Source of the DNA: Opacimonas sp014872805
Lineage (GTDB): Bacteria; Pseudomonadota; Gammaproteobacteria; Enterobacterales; Alteromonadaceae
Assembly (NCBI GenBank): GCA_014872805.1
Contig: WKFN01000002.1
Span: forward strand, 101,565 to 165,564
DNA length: 64,000 bases
Direction of reading: 5' to 3'
The translations under genes were made by a program, and so were the position numbers. Numbering within the stretch: position 1 is the first letter of the stretch; each line of letters starts with the position of its first letter. The notes below the pieces were generated by a model. The model saw nothing but the letters and a program-made list of their open reading frames with translations, was not told where the DNA came from and ran no database searches. Of the stretch, positions 50,655-59,381 are shown piece after piece.

Positions 50655-51674
50655 CTATTCATTTAATGTGGAAAAAAAGTAGACCCCACGCTCTTCGTGT
50701 CGCGCTAATGCCCCTAAAGCCAAAAGATAATTAACATGTGCGTAAGCTTCAGCGATCGCAAAAAACATCCCATGCTCGTTCAATTCCCGTGCAAACAAAT
50801 GCGGCAAAATTTCCACAATGGTCTGTGGCGTTTGACATACCGTTCGCAGCGTATCTAAATGGGTATGATGATGTGCTTTTAACTCTTGAATTCGTGTATG
50901 AATACCAACGAAGGGTTGCCGATGGGATGGCAACACTAAAGTCTCTGGATGACAATGTGAAAAGTTATCTAAACTGGTCAAATACCCTGCTAGAGGATTG
51001 CTATCTGGCTGGGTGGAATAACTGCCAATATTAGGCGTGATTTCAGGCAAAATCTGATCCCCGGCAATCAACACCCGACGCTCATCGCAATACAAACTGA
51101 TATGCTCAGGAGAGTGCCCCTCGCCCAAGATACATTCCCAAGAAGCGGCGTTGATTTGTAAAACTTGTCCAGCCCGTAAACGTTGAAAACTCAATGGCAA
51201 AGGAGAAACGATTTGTTTGAATCCACCGTCGCCTGAGGTCATTTTTGTGACGGTGTCGGCATCCAGTCCTGCTCGTTGATAATACAGCACATCTGGCCAA
51301 TTTCCCGCCCCCTGTGCGCCAGCAAATAAGGCTCTTGAGGCAAAATACTCCGTTTGCGACATGTACATGGGTACACGTAGTGATTCGGTTAAAAACCCAG
51401 CACAGCCCACATGATCCGGATGCATATGAGTAACGAAAATACGTGTAATTGGGCCATTGAGTTGCTCTTGTATTTGCGACCATAACGCTTTGGTTGTCTT
51501 AGAACAAATACCTGTATCAACAATCGCCCAGCCACCTGTGTCTCTAATCAAATATAAATTGATATGATCTAACGCGAAAGGCAGTGGCATACGTAACCAG
51601 TATAGGTCTTCTGCAATAAGTTGTAATTCACCTGGAGCTGGGGGAGAAACATGACTCGGAATAAGCTGCGACAT
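50655..51674 (-). CDS. MBL-fold metallo-hydrolase
   Basis: The 339-residue protein (ATG at 51674) has a metallo-beta-lactamase fold with HMHPDH (H83, H85, D87, H88), a later EGHSPEHISLYC and a VLIAGDQILPEI segment. It resembles glyoxalase-II-like hydrolases with a C-terminal helical extension. Substrate unknown. It lies next to the carotenoid operon on the same strand, 90 bases downstream of blh, but shows no functional tie. Confidence 0.85.
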   Translation of the reverse strand: MSQLIPSHVSPPAPGELQLIAEDLYWLRMPLPFALDHINLYLIRDTGGWAIVDTGICSKTTKALWSQIQEQLNGPITRIFVTHMHPDHVGCAGFLTESLRVPMYMSQTEYFASRALFAGAQGAGNWPDVLYYQRAGLDADTVTKMTSGDGGFKQIVSPLPLSFQRLRAGQVLQINAASWECILGEGHSPEHISLYCDERRVLIAGDQILPEITPNIGSYSTQPDSNPLAGYLTSLDNFSHCHPETLVLPSHRQPFVGIHTRIQELKAHHHTHLDTLRTVCQTPQTIVEILPHLFARELNEHGMFFAIAEAYAHVNYLLALGALARHEERGVYFFSTLNE

Positions 51675-51764
51675 AACAAATCCAACAATTGGTTTATGGT
51701 AAAGTGTACCTGAACCAATTATCACTGTGACTGATAATTTTATATATCAAACTATTCATCAAAA

Positions 51765-52631
51765 TTATTTAAGACTGCGCTCAACCAAAATCATGTGCGG
51801 AACCGTCAATGCAAACAAACCAATAAACATCATCGCTAACACGCCTTGCTCTATGCTCTGCCCCCAAAACGCATAGAGGCCTGCTGCAAAAATCATCGTG
51901 AGTACGACCCAAGGAGTGGAAACATTGACTAACTGCACTGGAGTGAGCTGAAACTGTTCGCAATATTTGATGTAATACCGCATGGAATGCAAGCTAATAA
52001 AATAGACTAAAAAATAAACTAATACACTTGTGGTCAGCAGTAGAGAAATGAGCGCAAAGATCTCTAAAAACAACATGAAGTCAGGTTTCAGTTTTTTGCG
52101 ACACAAAGCGATAAATAAAACAAAGCACACACATAAAAAGCCGATTTGCATAGCCATAATGAGTACCTGTGCCCAAGACTCACTTAGATAGAGCCATTGT
52201 AGATATTGCTGGGTTTCTACAAATGCAAATACGCCTGGCGCACATAAGATAAAAATCGCCAAACACAGAGAATAACCAGATTGGCAATACTCTTGCCAAT
52301 CATTGCGAAAATGCCAAACACTAATGGCCACAAATACCAGAAAACACAGTGGAGGTAGCCACAACCACAGCATAAACATCACTGAGGCAATAACTATATA
52401 ACCTAATACAAACATTATCGCTTGACGAATATTGGGACGATTTTGACGGCGGTATAAATCAAAGTCCAAGGCACCATGTGGGATCCCAAAAAAGCAAAAT
52501 GCCACCGTCAATATCCACCATCCCCAATAGGTAAAATCCAAATAAGTATTTTGATAAAAAACCAACATCGACATTAAGGATATAATAATTACGAGTCGGC
52601 TTAATGCATTGCGGGTTGGAAGTTGGCGCAT
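51765..52631 (-). CDS. blh: Brp/Blh-type beta-carotene 15,15'-dioxygenase
   Basis: The 288-residue membrane protein has about seven helices and the family histidines in GIPHGALDFD (H52, D56), VWHFRND and ISLHSMRYYI. Blh cleaves beta-carotene symmetrically into two retinal molecules, the chromophore of proteorhodopsin. It is the last gene of the crt operon, 2 bases after crtY. No rhodopsin gene lies in the window. Confidence 0.92.
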   Translation of the reverse strand: MRQLPTRNALSRLVIIISLMSMLVFYQNTYLDFTYWGWWILTVAFCFFGIPHGALDFDLYRRQNRPNIRQAIMFVLGYIVIASVMFMLWLWLPPLCFLVFVAISVWHFRNDWQEYCQSGYSLCLAIFILCAPGVFAFVETQQYLQWLYLSESWAQVLIMAMQIGFLCVCFVLFIALCRKKLKPDFMLFLEIFALISLLLTTSVLVYFLVYFISLHSMRYYIKYCEQFQLTPVQLVNVSTPWVVLTMIFAAGLYAFWGQSIEQGVLAMMFIGLFALTVPHMILVERSLK

Positions 52632-52633
52632 AC

Positions 52634-53722
52634 TTACCTCAGTATATTTTTAATAAAGGGGCGTTTCGGTACACTTCGTATTACTTCCCACCACAATTCT
52701 AAAGAAAGTCGATTATTCATAAAGGCGATGAAATCTCGCGGCTTCATTGTTGATACCATTTGCATGAAGATCGTCGGACATAAGCTAGGTTGCTCTTTGA
52801 TGACACGTAAAAACACACCGTCCATATAACGGGTCACCTTACCTAAATCTGATGATTTCGGACTCAAACCAAGCAATGAAAAAACTTGCCTTTGGATTTG
52901 CACAAACGCATAACCCGTTGCTGGACGCATCATCCCACTATGGGCTCCCACTTTACCTGAAGTATCATGAACGTTCGTATCCATCGGCAAAAACGCATGC
53001 TCCATCGCAATAATCTCAAAACGTTCAAAATCCTGTTTTAAGCGATTCAATGTCCAGTGCTTTAATGTAGTCACGTTGGGTGGATTGGCACTAAAGGTGG
53101 TAACCTCAATAAGGAGTTCAGTCTCATTAAGCGGCAACATATAATCAAAAACGAAATGTTCACCCTCTGCATCTTCAACTACCCGCATGTCACCCATAAT
53201 GGTTGCAGTGTTCAGAGGATATGCATGTTCAGGTACGCTAACCGTTAAGCCAACAAATGCTTGGATCATGTTTTTTGTTCTGTCAGGCTGTTGCCAAGCG
53301 CCACGAGCGTCGAGTAATTTTTCAAGTGGGAACTCTTCTGGATCTGCCTGCCAACCTAAAACCAAATCAACAGAATCTGAATGGTCTATTTTTGTTAATG
53401 CATAATCATAAAAAGTACCACTCGCTAAACGACAATAGGGCAATTCAATATGGGCCAAAGTATGCTGTTCTTTACCATCGTCAAATGCCGAATATTGATA
53501 CGTTTGAGTAATTAAATCAGCGACATAATAAGGTACATCTTCATCAAACCAAAAGCACCAGTTTCTATCGTGGTGGTATCGCGCACGCGACTCAATAATC
53601 AACACTCTTTGGGCTAAGTTATGCTCAATAATCGCTAAGGCATAACTCAAACCAAAAACACCTCCTCCGATAATGATTTTATCGTATTGAGTATATTGGG
53701 CGGGAGGGCTATTGAGTATCAT
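52634..53722 (-). CDS. crtY: Lycopene beta-cyclase
   Basis: The 362-residue protein has an N-terminal FAD-binding motif IIIGGGVFGLSYALAII with a CrtY-specific RNWCFWFDED block, and later GMMRPATGYAFVQIQR. It closes both ends of lycopene to give beta-carotene. The start ATG overlaps the crtB stop (TAATG). Confidence 0.9.
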   Translation of the reverse strand: MILNSPPAQYTQYDKIIIGGGVFGLSYALAIIEHNLAQRVLIIESRARYHHDRNWCFWFDEDVPYYVADLITQTYQYSAFDDGKEQHTLAHIELPYCRLASGTFYDYALTKIDHSDSVDLVLGWQADPEEFPLEKLLDARGAWQQPDRTKNMIQAFVGLTVSVPEHAYPLNTATIMGDMRVVEDAEGEHFVFDYMLPLNETELLIEVTTFSANPPNVTTLKHWTLNRLKQDFERFEIIAMEHAFLPMDTNVHDTSGKVGAHSGMMRPATGYAFVQIQRQVFSLLGLSPKSSDLGKVTRYMDGVFLRVIKEQPSLCPTIFMQMVSTMKPRDFIAFMNNRLSLELWWEVIRSVPKRPFIKNILR

Positions 53723-54636
53723 TAGATTTTGCTCACTTTGCCCTCAATAGCTTTATGTAAAGAGTTATCATGCCGAGGCAGGCTCCATGCTAACTGCTCT
53801 CTAAATCGCCATACCGCGCGTAGTGCAAGAGTGCATTTCCGCCATAATGGGACATAAACACGGCCTTTTTGATAGTCGCATTGTCTTTCGTTTAGCACCA
53901 TGCCGATTTCGCGATACACTAACATTGCAACACCTATAGCCCGCCGATTTCGAGCTGGGATTATCTTGATCCCATGAGACGCACTCTCATAGTAGGACTC
54001 AGCGAGCAACAAGAGACGCTCAATCGCTTTTTGAACCAATTCACGCTTTTCCCCTGTGGCACCAATAATGTCATCCGGGCTCATAAAATCTATCCAATCT
54101 GCCGGTAAGTAACAGCGGTGATTTTGAGCATCGGTCAACACGTCTCGTGCAATATTGGTTAGCTGCATGGCAATGCCTAAATCGATGGCAAATGGCTCTG
54201 CTGCTTTGGGTGCTTTTAAGATGGGACGCATCAAACACCCTACCGTCCCCGCAACGCCATAACAATAGTCAATAAGTTGAGCCTGGCTTTGCACTCGAAC
54301 GTCTGACAAATCACTGTAAATCGTATCGATCAGGTCATTAGTAACTTGAGTGGAAAGTTGATATTCATGTTTTAAGGCAAAATAATCCTGCAACCATGGC
54401 ATATCTGAGTATTGTGAAGCGATACCCTGTTGGATCTTTGCATACGCCTCAAGTGCCTCATCCGTTTCACTTTCGTCGACCACATCATCTAAAATGCGGC
54501 AAAATTGATACAATCTAGCAGCATCACGCGCTGTAGGTTCATCCAAAAACCATTGTGCAAAACGAAAACTTTTACCATGATAGCTTAACGTGGCTTGAGC
54601 CTGCTCTGGGGTATTGCTAAGGGCATTAACCGACAT
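53722..54636 (-). CDS. crtB: Phytoene synthase
   Basis: The 304-residue protein has the two Asp-rich motifs of the squalene/phytoene synthase family: DDVVDE (D50-D54) and NIARDVLTDAQN (D165, D169), then RCYLP. It condenses two GGPP into phytoene. It overlaps crtI by 11 bases upstream and crtY downstream. No GGPP synthase gene (crtE) is in the cluster, so GGPP must come from elsewhere. Confidence 0.95.
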   Translation of the reverse strand: MSVNALSNTPEQAQATLSYHGKSFRFAQWFLDEPTARDAARLYQFCRILDDVVDESETDEALEAYAKIQQGIASQYSDMPWLQDYFALKHEYQLSTQVTNDLIDTIYSDLSDVRVQSQAQLIDYCYGVAGTVGCLMRPILKAPKAAEPFAIDLGIAMQLTNIARDVLTDAQNHRCYLPADWIDFMSPDDIIGATGEKRELVQKAIERLLLLAESYYESASHGIKIIPARNRRAIGVAMLVYREIGMVLNERQCDYQKGRVYVPLWRKCTLALRAVWRFREQLAWSLPRHDNSLHKAIEGKVSKI

Positions 54637-56122
54637 TGGCTAACACCTCTGCCTCAGGAATCAATTTATCTAGCACTTTGGCTGAACATAAAACACCTGG
54701 CATCCCCGCTCCAGGATGAGTCCCAGCACCAACAAGATACAGATTATCAAATCCTTCTGCTTTGTTGTGATAACGAAACCACGCTGACTGAGTTAACGTC
54801 GGAGCAATCGAAAATCCGGTGCCAAGATGCGTATCATACTGCTCAACAAAATCCGCAGGGGTCATATGAAATTGTACTTTAAGATGTTGACTTAACTCTG
54901 GCATGATAGAAGCCTCTAAGGCCGCTACAATTTTGTCAGCATATGCTTGTCCTTGGCTTTCCCAATCGATTTCCGCTGCCATATTAGGTACTGGAGACAA
55001 TACATAAAAAGAATCACAGCCATCTGGGGCAAAAGAAGGATCCGTTGCGGTAGGTCGATGCAGATACAGCGAAAAATCATCCGCTAAAATTTGTTTGTTA
55101 AAAATATCATCCAGCAACGGTTTGTATCGCTTACCCAACCAAATCGTGTGATGCACCACATCCTCATACTGCTTATCCGTACCAAAATACAATACAAATA
55201 AACCCATGGAATGTTTTGCCGTAGCTGTTTTGGCACGTGTCATAACATGTTGTTTCTGTTTAGGGATAACATTACGGTACAAATGCGAAGGATCCATATT
55301 GGAAATCACTATATCCGCTGCATAATGCGACCCATCTGCAGTATCGACGCCGGTGACACGCTGACCTTGGTAAGTAAACCCAGTTACGTGTGCTTGGGTG
55401 ACAATCTCAATACCTTCTTCACGCATGAGTTTTTCTAATGAGTTGACGATTGCTCCGGTGCCTCCCATCGCAAAATGTATTCCCCATTCTCGCTCTAAAA
55501 AATGAATCAAATTGTAAATACACGTCGTATCAAAAGGATTACCTCCGACCAATAACGGCTGAATCGAAAATGCTTGTCTAAGTTTTTCAGATTGCAGATA
55601 TTTACATACAAGTTGCCATACGGTTTTATGAGAATTTAAGCGTAACAAATGGGGAATTTGTTTAACCATTTTAGAAAACTCATTAAACGGCTCGTCCGCT
55701 AACTGGGTAAATCCAACATCGAATATCTCTTCAGAGGCCTTTAGCAATGATAAATACCCTTGTTCATCCTCCGGAGCAACTCGTCTTATTTCCGCTAACG
55801 TATCCTCCACTGTTCCGCCATAATCGAAATGGCTATGGTCTGGGTATACGAAGCGATACCAAGGCTCTAGTGGAACAAACTCCACATAATCTTCACGCTT
55901 TTTGCTGTATAACTCAAAGAGTTCATCAAATAAAAAAGGGGCGGTAACCACAGTGGGCCCTGCATCAAACGTAAAGCCGTCACGTTGAAAAACTTGTGCG
56001 CGACCTCCTAGTTGGGAACCTTTATCGAGTAGAGTCACTTGATAGCCTTTTGCGCGCATTCGCAAGGCAGCTGCTATGCCACCAAAACCCGCGCCAACCA
56101 CAATCGCTGATTGTTGCTGCAT
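54626..56122 (-). CDS. crtI: Phytoene desaturase (lycopene-forming)
   Basis: The 498-residue protein has an N-terminal dinucleotide motif VVGAGFGGIAAALRMRAKG, a GGRAQVFQRDGFTFDAGPTV block and the C-terminal signature YLVGAGTHPGAGMPGV. CrtI introduces four double bonds into phytoene to give lycopene. It is the first gene of crtI-crtB-crtY-blh. AGGGT lies before the ATG. Confidence 0.95.
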   Translation of the reverse strand: MQQQSAIVVGAGFGGIAAALRMRAKGYQVTLLDKGSQLGGRAQVFQRDGFTFDAGPTVVTAPFLFDELFELYSKKREDYVEFVPLEPWYRFVYPDHSHFDYGGTVEDTLAEIRRVAPEDEQGYLSLLKASEEIFDVGFTQLADEPFNEFSKMVKQIPHLLRLNSHKTVWQLVCKYLQSEKLRQAFSIQPLLVGGNPFDTTCIYNLIHFLEREWGIHFAMGGTGAIVNSLEKLMREEGIEIVTQAHVTGFTYQGQRVTGVDTADGSHYAADIVISNMDPSHLYRNVIPKQKQHVMTRAKTATAKHSMGLFVLYFGTDKQYEDVVHHTIWLGKRYKPLLDDIFNKQILADDFSLYLHRPTATDPSFAPDGCDSFYVLSPVPNMAAEIDWESQGQAYADKIVAALEASIMPELSQHLKVQFHMTPADFVEQYDTHLGTGFSIAPTLTQSAWFRYHNKAEGFDNLYLVGAGTHPGAGMPGVLCSAKVLDKLIPEAEVLANVG

Positions 56123-56144
56123 ATTACCCTCTTATTATTACAAA

Positions 56145-56171
56145 ATTTTATTTTATACGGGTAAATGTCAA
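56145..56171 (-). promoter_or_regulatory. Candidate promoter of the crt operon
   Basis: On the minus strand a consensus TTGACA (56171-56166) is followed at 15-bp spacing by TAAAAT (56150-56145), 23 bases before the crtI start codon. The short spacing suggests help from an activator. Confidence 0.45.
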
Positions 56172-56205
56172 GCGCGGTTTAACAATTTGCTAACAAACTG
56201 ACAAA

Positions 56206-56988
56206 TTATTGAAGGAAAAAATACATCGTCATGCCAATACTGAACACGAGTACAATATTGCGCATCACCATATCTGAACAGAATTTAGAGATACGTGCAG
56301 CCAAATAAGCTCCAGCCATATTACCTATGAGCAACACGCTACCAAGATACCATGCAATCATGTCTTGCCAGACAAATACAACCAAAGCAGACAACGACAC
56401 AGTTACCGAAACAAGGAGTTTTAAGCCGTTCATTAAAGCCATATTTTGTAAGCCCATCAGTGCGCATACACTCAATAAAATAATACCAAGCCCGGCATTA
56501 AAAAATCCACCGTAAATACTGCATAAAAGCATTAAAATTGAACCAACAACATTGGCTTTTAAGGGTGATGATGGTCGGGTTGCTCGGTGTTTTAGCCACT
56601 GTGAAAGATACGGACCGATGACAAATAGCACCGTAGCAAAAAGCAACAGCCAAGGGATTAAATCTGAAAAAGCGTCGTTGGAAAACTGCAGTAACAGCAC
56701 TCCACCAATGGCTCCGCCCAAGATGCCCATTGTGGAATACAAGATCGTCAGGTGTTTGTTCGCCAGTAATTCCTCACGAAACGCATAGGCACCGCTCATA
56801 TACCCTGCACATGAAGCAAATGTATTCGTTGCATTCGCAAAGACCGGTGGGATACCAACAAATACTAATGCCGGAAATGAGATAAAACTTCCACCACCAG
56901 CAATGGCATTGACAGTGCCACTGAGCAATCCAGCCGCAAATAATATAAAAAACTCAGTCACGAGTTGCCCTAGACAAGATGAGTGCAA
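56206..56988 (-). CDS. TauE/SafE-family membrane permease
   Basis: The 260-residue protein has about eight membrane helices and the family motif GLLSGTVNAIAGGGSFISFP and a second GGFFNAGLGIILLS. The family exports sulfite, sulfonates or other organic acids. AGGG lies before a GTG at 56961 (MTEFFILFAAG), which may be the true start. Substrate unknown. Confidence 0.88.
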   Translation of the reverse strand: MHSSCLGQLVTEFFILFAAGLLSGTVNAIAGGGSFISFPALVFVGIPPVFANATNTFASCAGYMSGAYAFREELLANKHLTILYSTMGILGGAIGGVLLLQFSNDAFSDLIPWLLLFATVLFVIGPYLSQWLKHRATRPSSPLKANVVGSILMLLCSIYGGFFNAGLGIILLSVCALMGLQNMALMNGLKLLVSVTVSLSALVVFVWQDMIAWYLGSVLLIGNMAGAYLAARISKFCSDMVMRNIVLVFSIGMTMYFFLQ

Positions 56989-57027
56989 AACGATATGTTA
57001 CCTGCACAATAATAAAGGAATACGACA

Positions 57028-59064
57028 ATGAAAAAACCTCTTTTTATGAGTTGTGCGCTACTGCTTGCAAGTACTGTTTTCGCTGAAACGACTTCAACAT
57101 CCAATTATCTAGAATACAAAGATATCTTTAACCTAGAATATGCTGCTAAGCCAACAGTCTTAAGCGCTAACACAGTGGTTTATGAACGTCACAGTATGGA
57201 CATTATGGCCGATACTCGACGCACTAATCTTTGGATAGTTGATCTTGAGAATAACACACACTATCCCTTATTGTCCGACAGTAAAAATCATTTTGCACCT
57301 GTGCTTTCGTCGAATGGCAAGCATCTTGCTTACCTGTCATCAAAAGAAGACAAGGTTCAGATCTATGTGCGTCAGCTCGATAACGGCGCCACGACAAAAG
57401 TCACAGATGTGTCAATGACACCGAGTCAAATGGCCTTTTCTCCAGATGATAAACACATCGCATTTGTCATGTTTACTCCAACCAAAACGAAACCTTTGTT
57501 CACTCTGGATGGTAAACCAGAAGGCGCCAAATGGGCAGCAAGCCCTCAATATATTGAACAGACGCTGTTTCAACGCGATGGTCGAGGCATGAACAAACCG
57601 GGCAATATGCAGGTGTTCATTGTACCTACTATCGGCGGTACACCAAGACAAATCTCATCTGGCAACTATGACTACAACAGTCAGATTAGCTGGTCCAAGG
57701 ATGGCAAGACATTATATGTTTCTGCCAATATCCATGATGATCGTGACTTTGATGTCTTTAATTCCGATGTCTTAGCACTTGATATCACAACCGGTAAACA
57801 GAGCATTTTGACTGATGATTCAGGTCCTGAAAACAACCCTTTACTGAGTCCTGATGGCAAGCTTATTGCCTATACTGGGTTTGTTGATAATGGCCGTTCT
57901 TTTCATGCCCAGCAGCTGTACGTGATGAATAGCGATGGTGCAAATAAACGTCTCCTCACAGATGATCTCGATCGTTCAGTGAGTGATGTGCACTGGGCAC
58001 AAGATGGTTCGGGACTGTATTTTAGTTATGATGATGATGGTAAAAAGCACGTTGGTTATGTTTCCCTAAATGAGAAAATGGAGGTATTGACCGATGTGTT
58101 AGGTGGACAAAGTATTGGCCGACCATATACCTCTGGTGACTATACAGTGATGCCGGATGGTCGACTGATTGTGACCGCCTCGCTAGGGACACAACCTGCA
58201 GATTTAGCCATCGTCAGTAATGATCGGATCACACCATTAACGGATTTAAATAGCGATGTGTTTGCTAACAAAAACGTCAACGCTCCGGAACTTTTGACCG
58301 TCAAAAGCAGCGTGGATAACAGAGAATTACAAGCGTGGGTGGTTAAGCCTCCGGGTTTTGATCCCACAAAAAAATATCCCATGATCTTAGAGATCCACGG
58401 TGGCCCACATACCGCATACGGTCCTGAGTTTTCCGCTGAAGTGCAGCTGTTTGCTGCAGCCGGTTATGTAGTCATTTATGGCAACCCTCGTGGTTCAACC
58501 TCACAGGGGAGTGAATTTGCTAATACTATTGATAAGAACTACCCGTCTGAAGACTATAATGATTTGATGGATATGGTAGACGGTCTCATTGCCAAGGGCT
58601 ACATCGATGAGAACAACCTATTTGTGACCGGTGGCTCAGGTGGCGGTGTACTCACTGCTTGGATCATCGGTAATACTGACCGCTTTGCCGGCGCCGTTGT
58701 AGCCAAACCTGTTATTAATTGGATCAGTATGATTGGTACTTCAGATATCTACACATTTATGGCACGTTACTGGTTTACCGATTTACCATGGAATGACATT
58801 GACCAATATTGGTCTCGCTCGCCCCTGCGTCTCGTTGGCAACGTTACTACTCCGACTATGGTGCTCACCGGTGAATTAGATGTGCGAACGCCCATGGCAG
58901 AATCAGAGCAATACTATGGTGCATTGCGATTAGAGGGGGTAGATAGTGCACTTGTACGAATACAGGATGCCTACCATGGCATTGCCGCAAAACCTTCCAA
59001 TCTTGCGAATAAAGTAGGTTATATTTTGGCTTGGTTTGAGCGACATCAACAAAAGGTGAACTAA
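57028..59064 (+). CDS. Secreted S9 family prolyl-oligopeptidase-like peptidase
   Basis: The 678-residue protein has a signal peptide (MKKPLFMSCALLLASTVFAE), an N-terminal beta-propeller with TolB/PD40 repeats (SPDDKHIAFV, SPDGKLIAYT, MPDGRLIV) and a C-terminal alpha/beta hydrolase domain. The catalytic triad appears to be S537 (GGSGGG), D618 (GELDVRTP) and H650 (DAYHGIA). It should cleave short peptides in the periplasm, like acylaminoacyl or dipeptidyl peptidases. AAAGGA precedes the ATG. Confidence 0.93.
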   Translation: MKKPLFMSCALLLASTVFAETTSTSNYLEYKDIFNLEYAAKPTVLSANTVVYERHSMDIMADTRRTNLWIVDLENNTHYPLLSDSKNHFAPVLSSNGKHLAYLSSKEDKVQIYVRQLDNGATTKVTDVSMTPSQMAFSPDDKHIAFVMFTPTKTKPLFTLDGKPEGAKWAASPQYIEQTLFQRDGRGMNKPGNMQVFIVPTIGGTPRQISSGNYDYNSQISWSKDGKTLYVSANIHDDRDFDVFNSDVLALDITTGKQSILTDDSGPENNPLLSPDGKLIAYTGFVDNGRSFHAQQLYVMNSDGANKRLLTDDLDRSVSDVHWAQDGSGLYFSYDDDGKKHVGYVSLNEKMEVLTDVLGGQSIGRPYTSGDYTVMPDGRLIVTASLGTQPADLAIVSNDRITPLTDLNSDVFANKNVNAPELLTVKSSVDNRELQAWVVKPPGFDPTKKYPMILEIHGGPHTAYGPEFSAEVQLFAAAGYVVIYGNPRGSTSQGSEFANTIDKNYPSEDYNDLMDMVDGLIAKGYIDENNLFVTGGSGGGVLTAWIIGNTDRFAGAVVAKPVINWISMIGTSDIYTFMARYWFTDLPWNDIDQYWSRSPLRLVGNVTTPTMVLTGELDVRTPMAESEQYYGALRLEGVDSALVRIQDAYHGIAAKPSNLANKVGYILAWFERHQQKVN

Positions 59065-59127
59065 GCATTTTACTCATCAATTATGCATCTATACTTTTAT
59101 TTTTATCTTAACTTTGAGGATTTGAGT

Positions 59128-59307
59128 ATGGAAGTGAACCTAGGTGTTATAGATCGCATCATTCGCGCTTTTTTAGGCTTAATATTGATGTCTTGGACCA
59201 TTGGAGGGGGCCCGTCGATAGCTTTTGTTTTCGGGCTAATTTTTACCGCTACGAGCGTTTACTCGTACTGTCCGTTGTACAAAATGATTGGGTTTAAATC
59301 CTTTTGA
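59128..59307 (+). CDS. DUF2892 small membrane protein
   Basis: From the ATG at 59128 (GAGG upstream) the product has 59 residues. It starts with MEVNLGVIDRIIRAFLGLIL and ends YSYCPLYKMIGF, the DUF2892 pattern also found fused to rhodaneses such as YgaP. Two membrane helices are predicted. The CPLY Cys is conserved. Function unknown. Confidence 0.85.
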   Translation: MEVNLGVIDRIIRAFLGLILMSWTIGGGPSIAFVFGLIFTATSVYSYCPLYKMIGFKSF

Positions 59308-59345
59308 GGCACAACAAAGTCTTCATAACCCAGCCTTTGTCAGAT

Positions 59346-59368
59346 TGGGCTAGCGAAACGCTAGCCCA
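59346..59368. terminator. Bidirectional hairpin between convergent genes
   Basis: TGGGCTAGCG and CGCTAGCCCA form a perfect 10-bp stem with an AAA loop. It lies between the DUF2892 and TonB-receptor stops, so it likely ends both transcripts, although no long T-run follows. Confidence 0.6.
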
Positions 59369-59381
59369 CTTAGAATATGAT

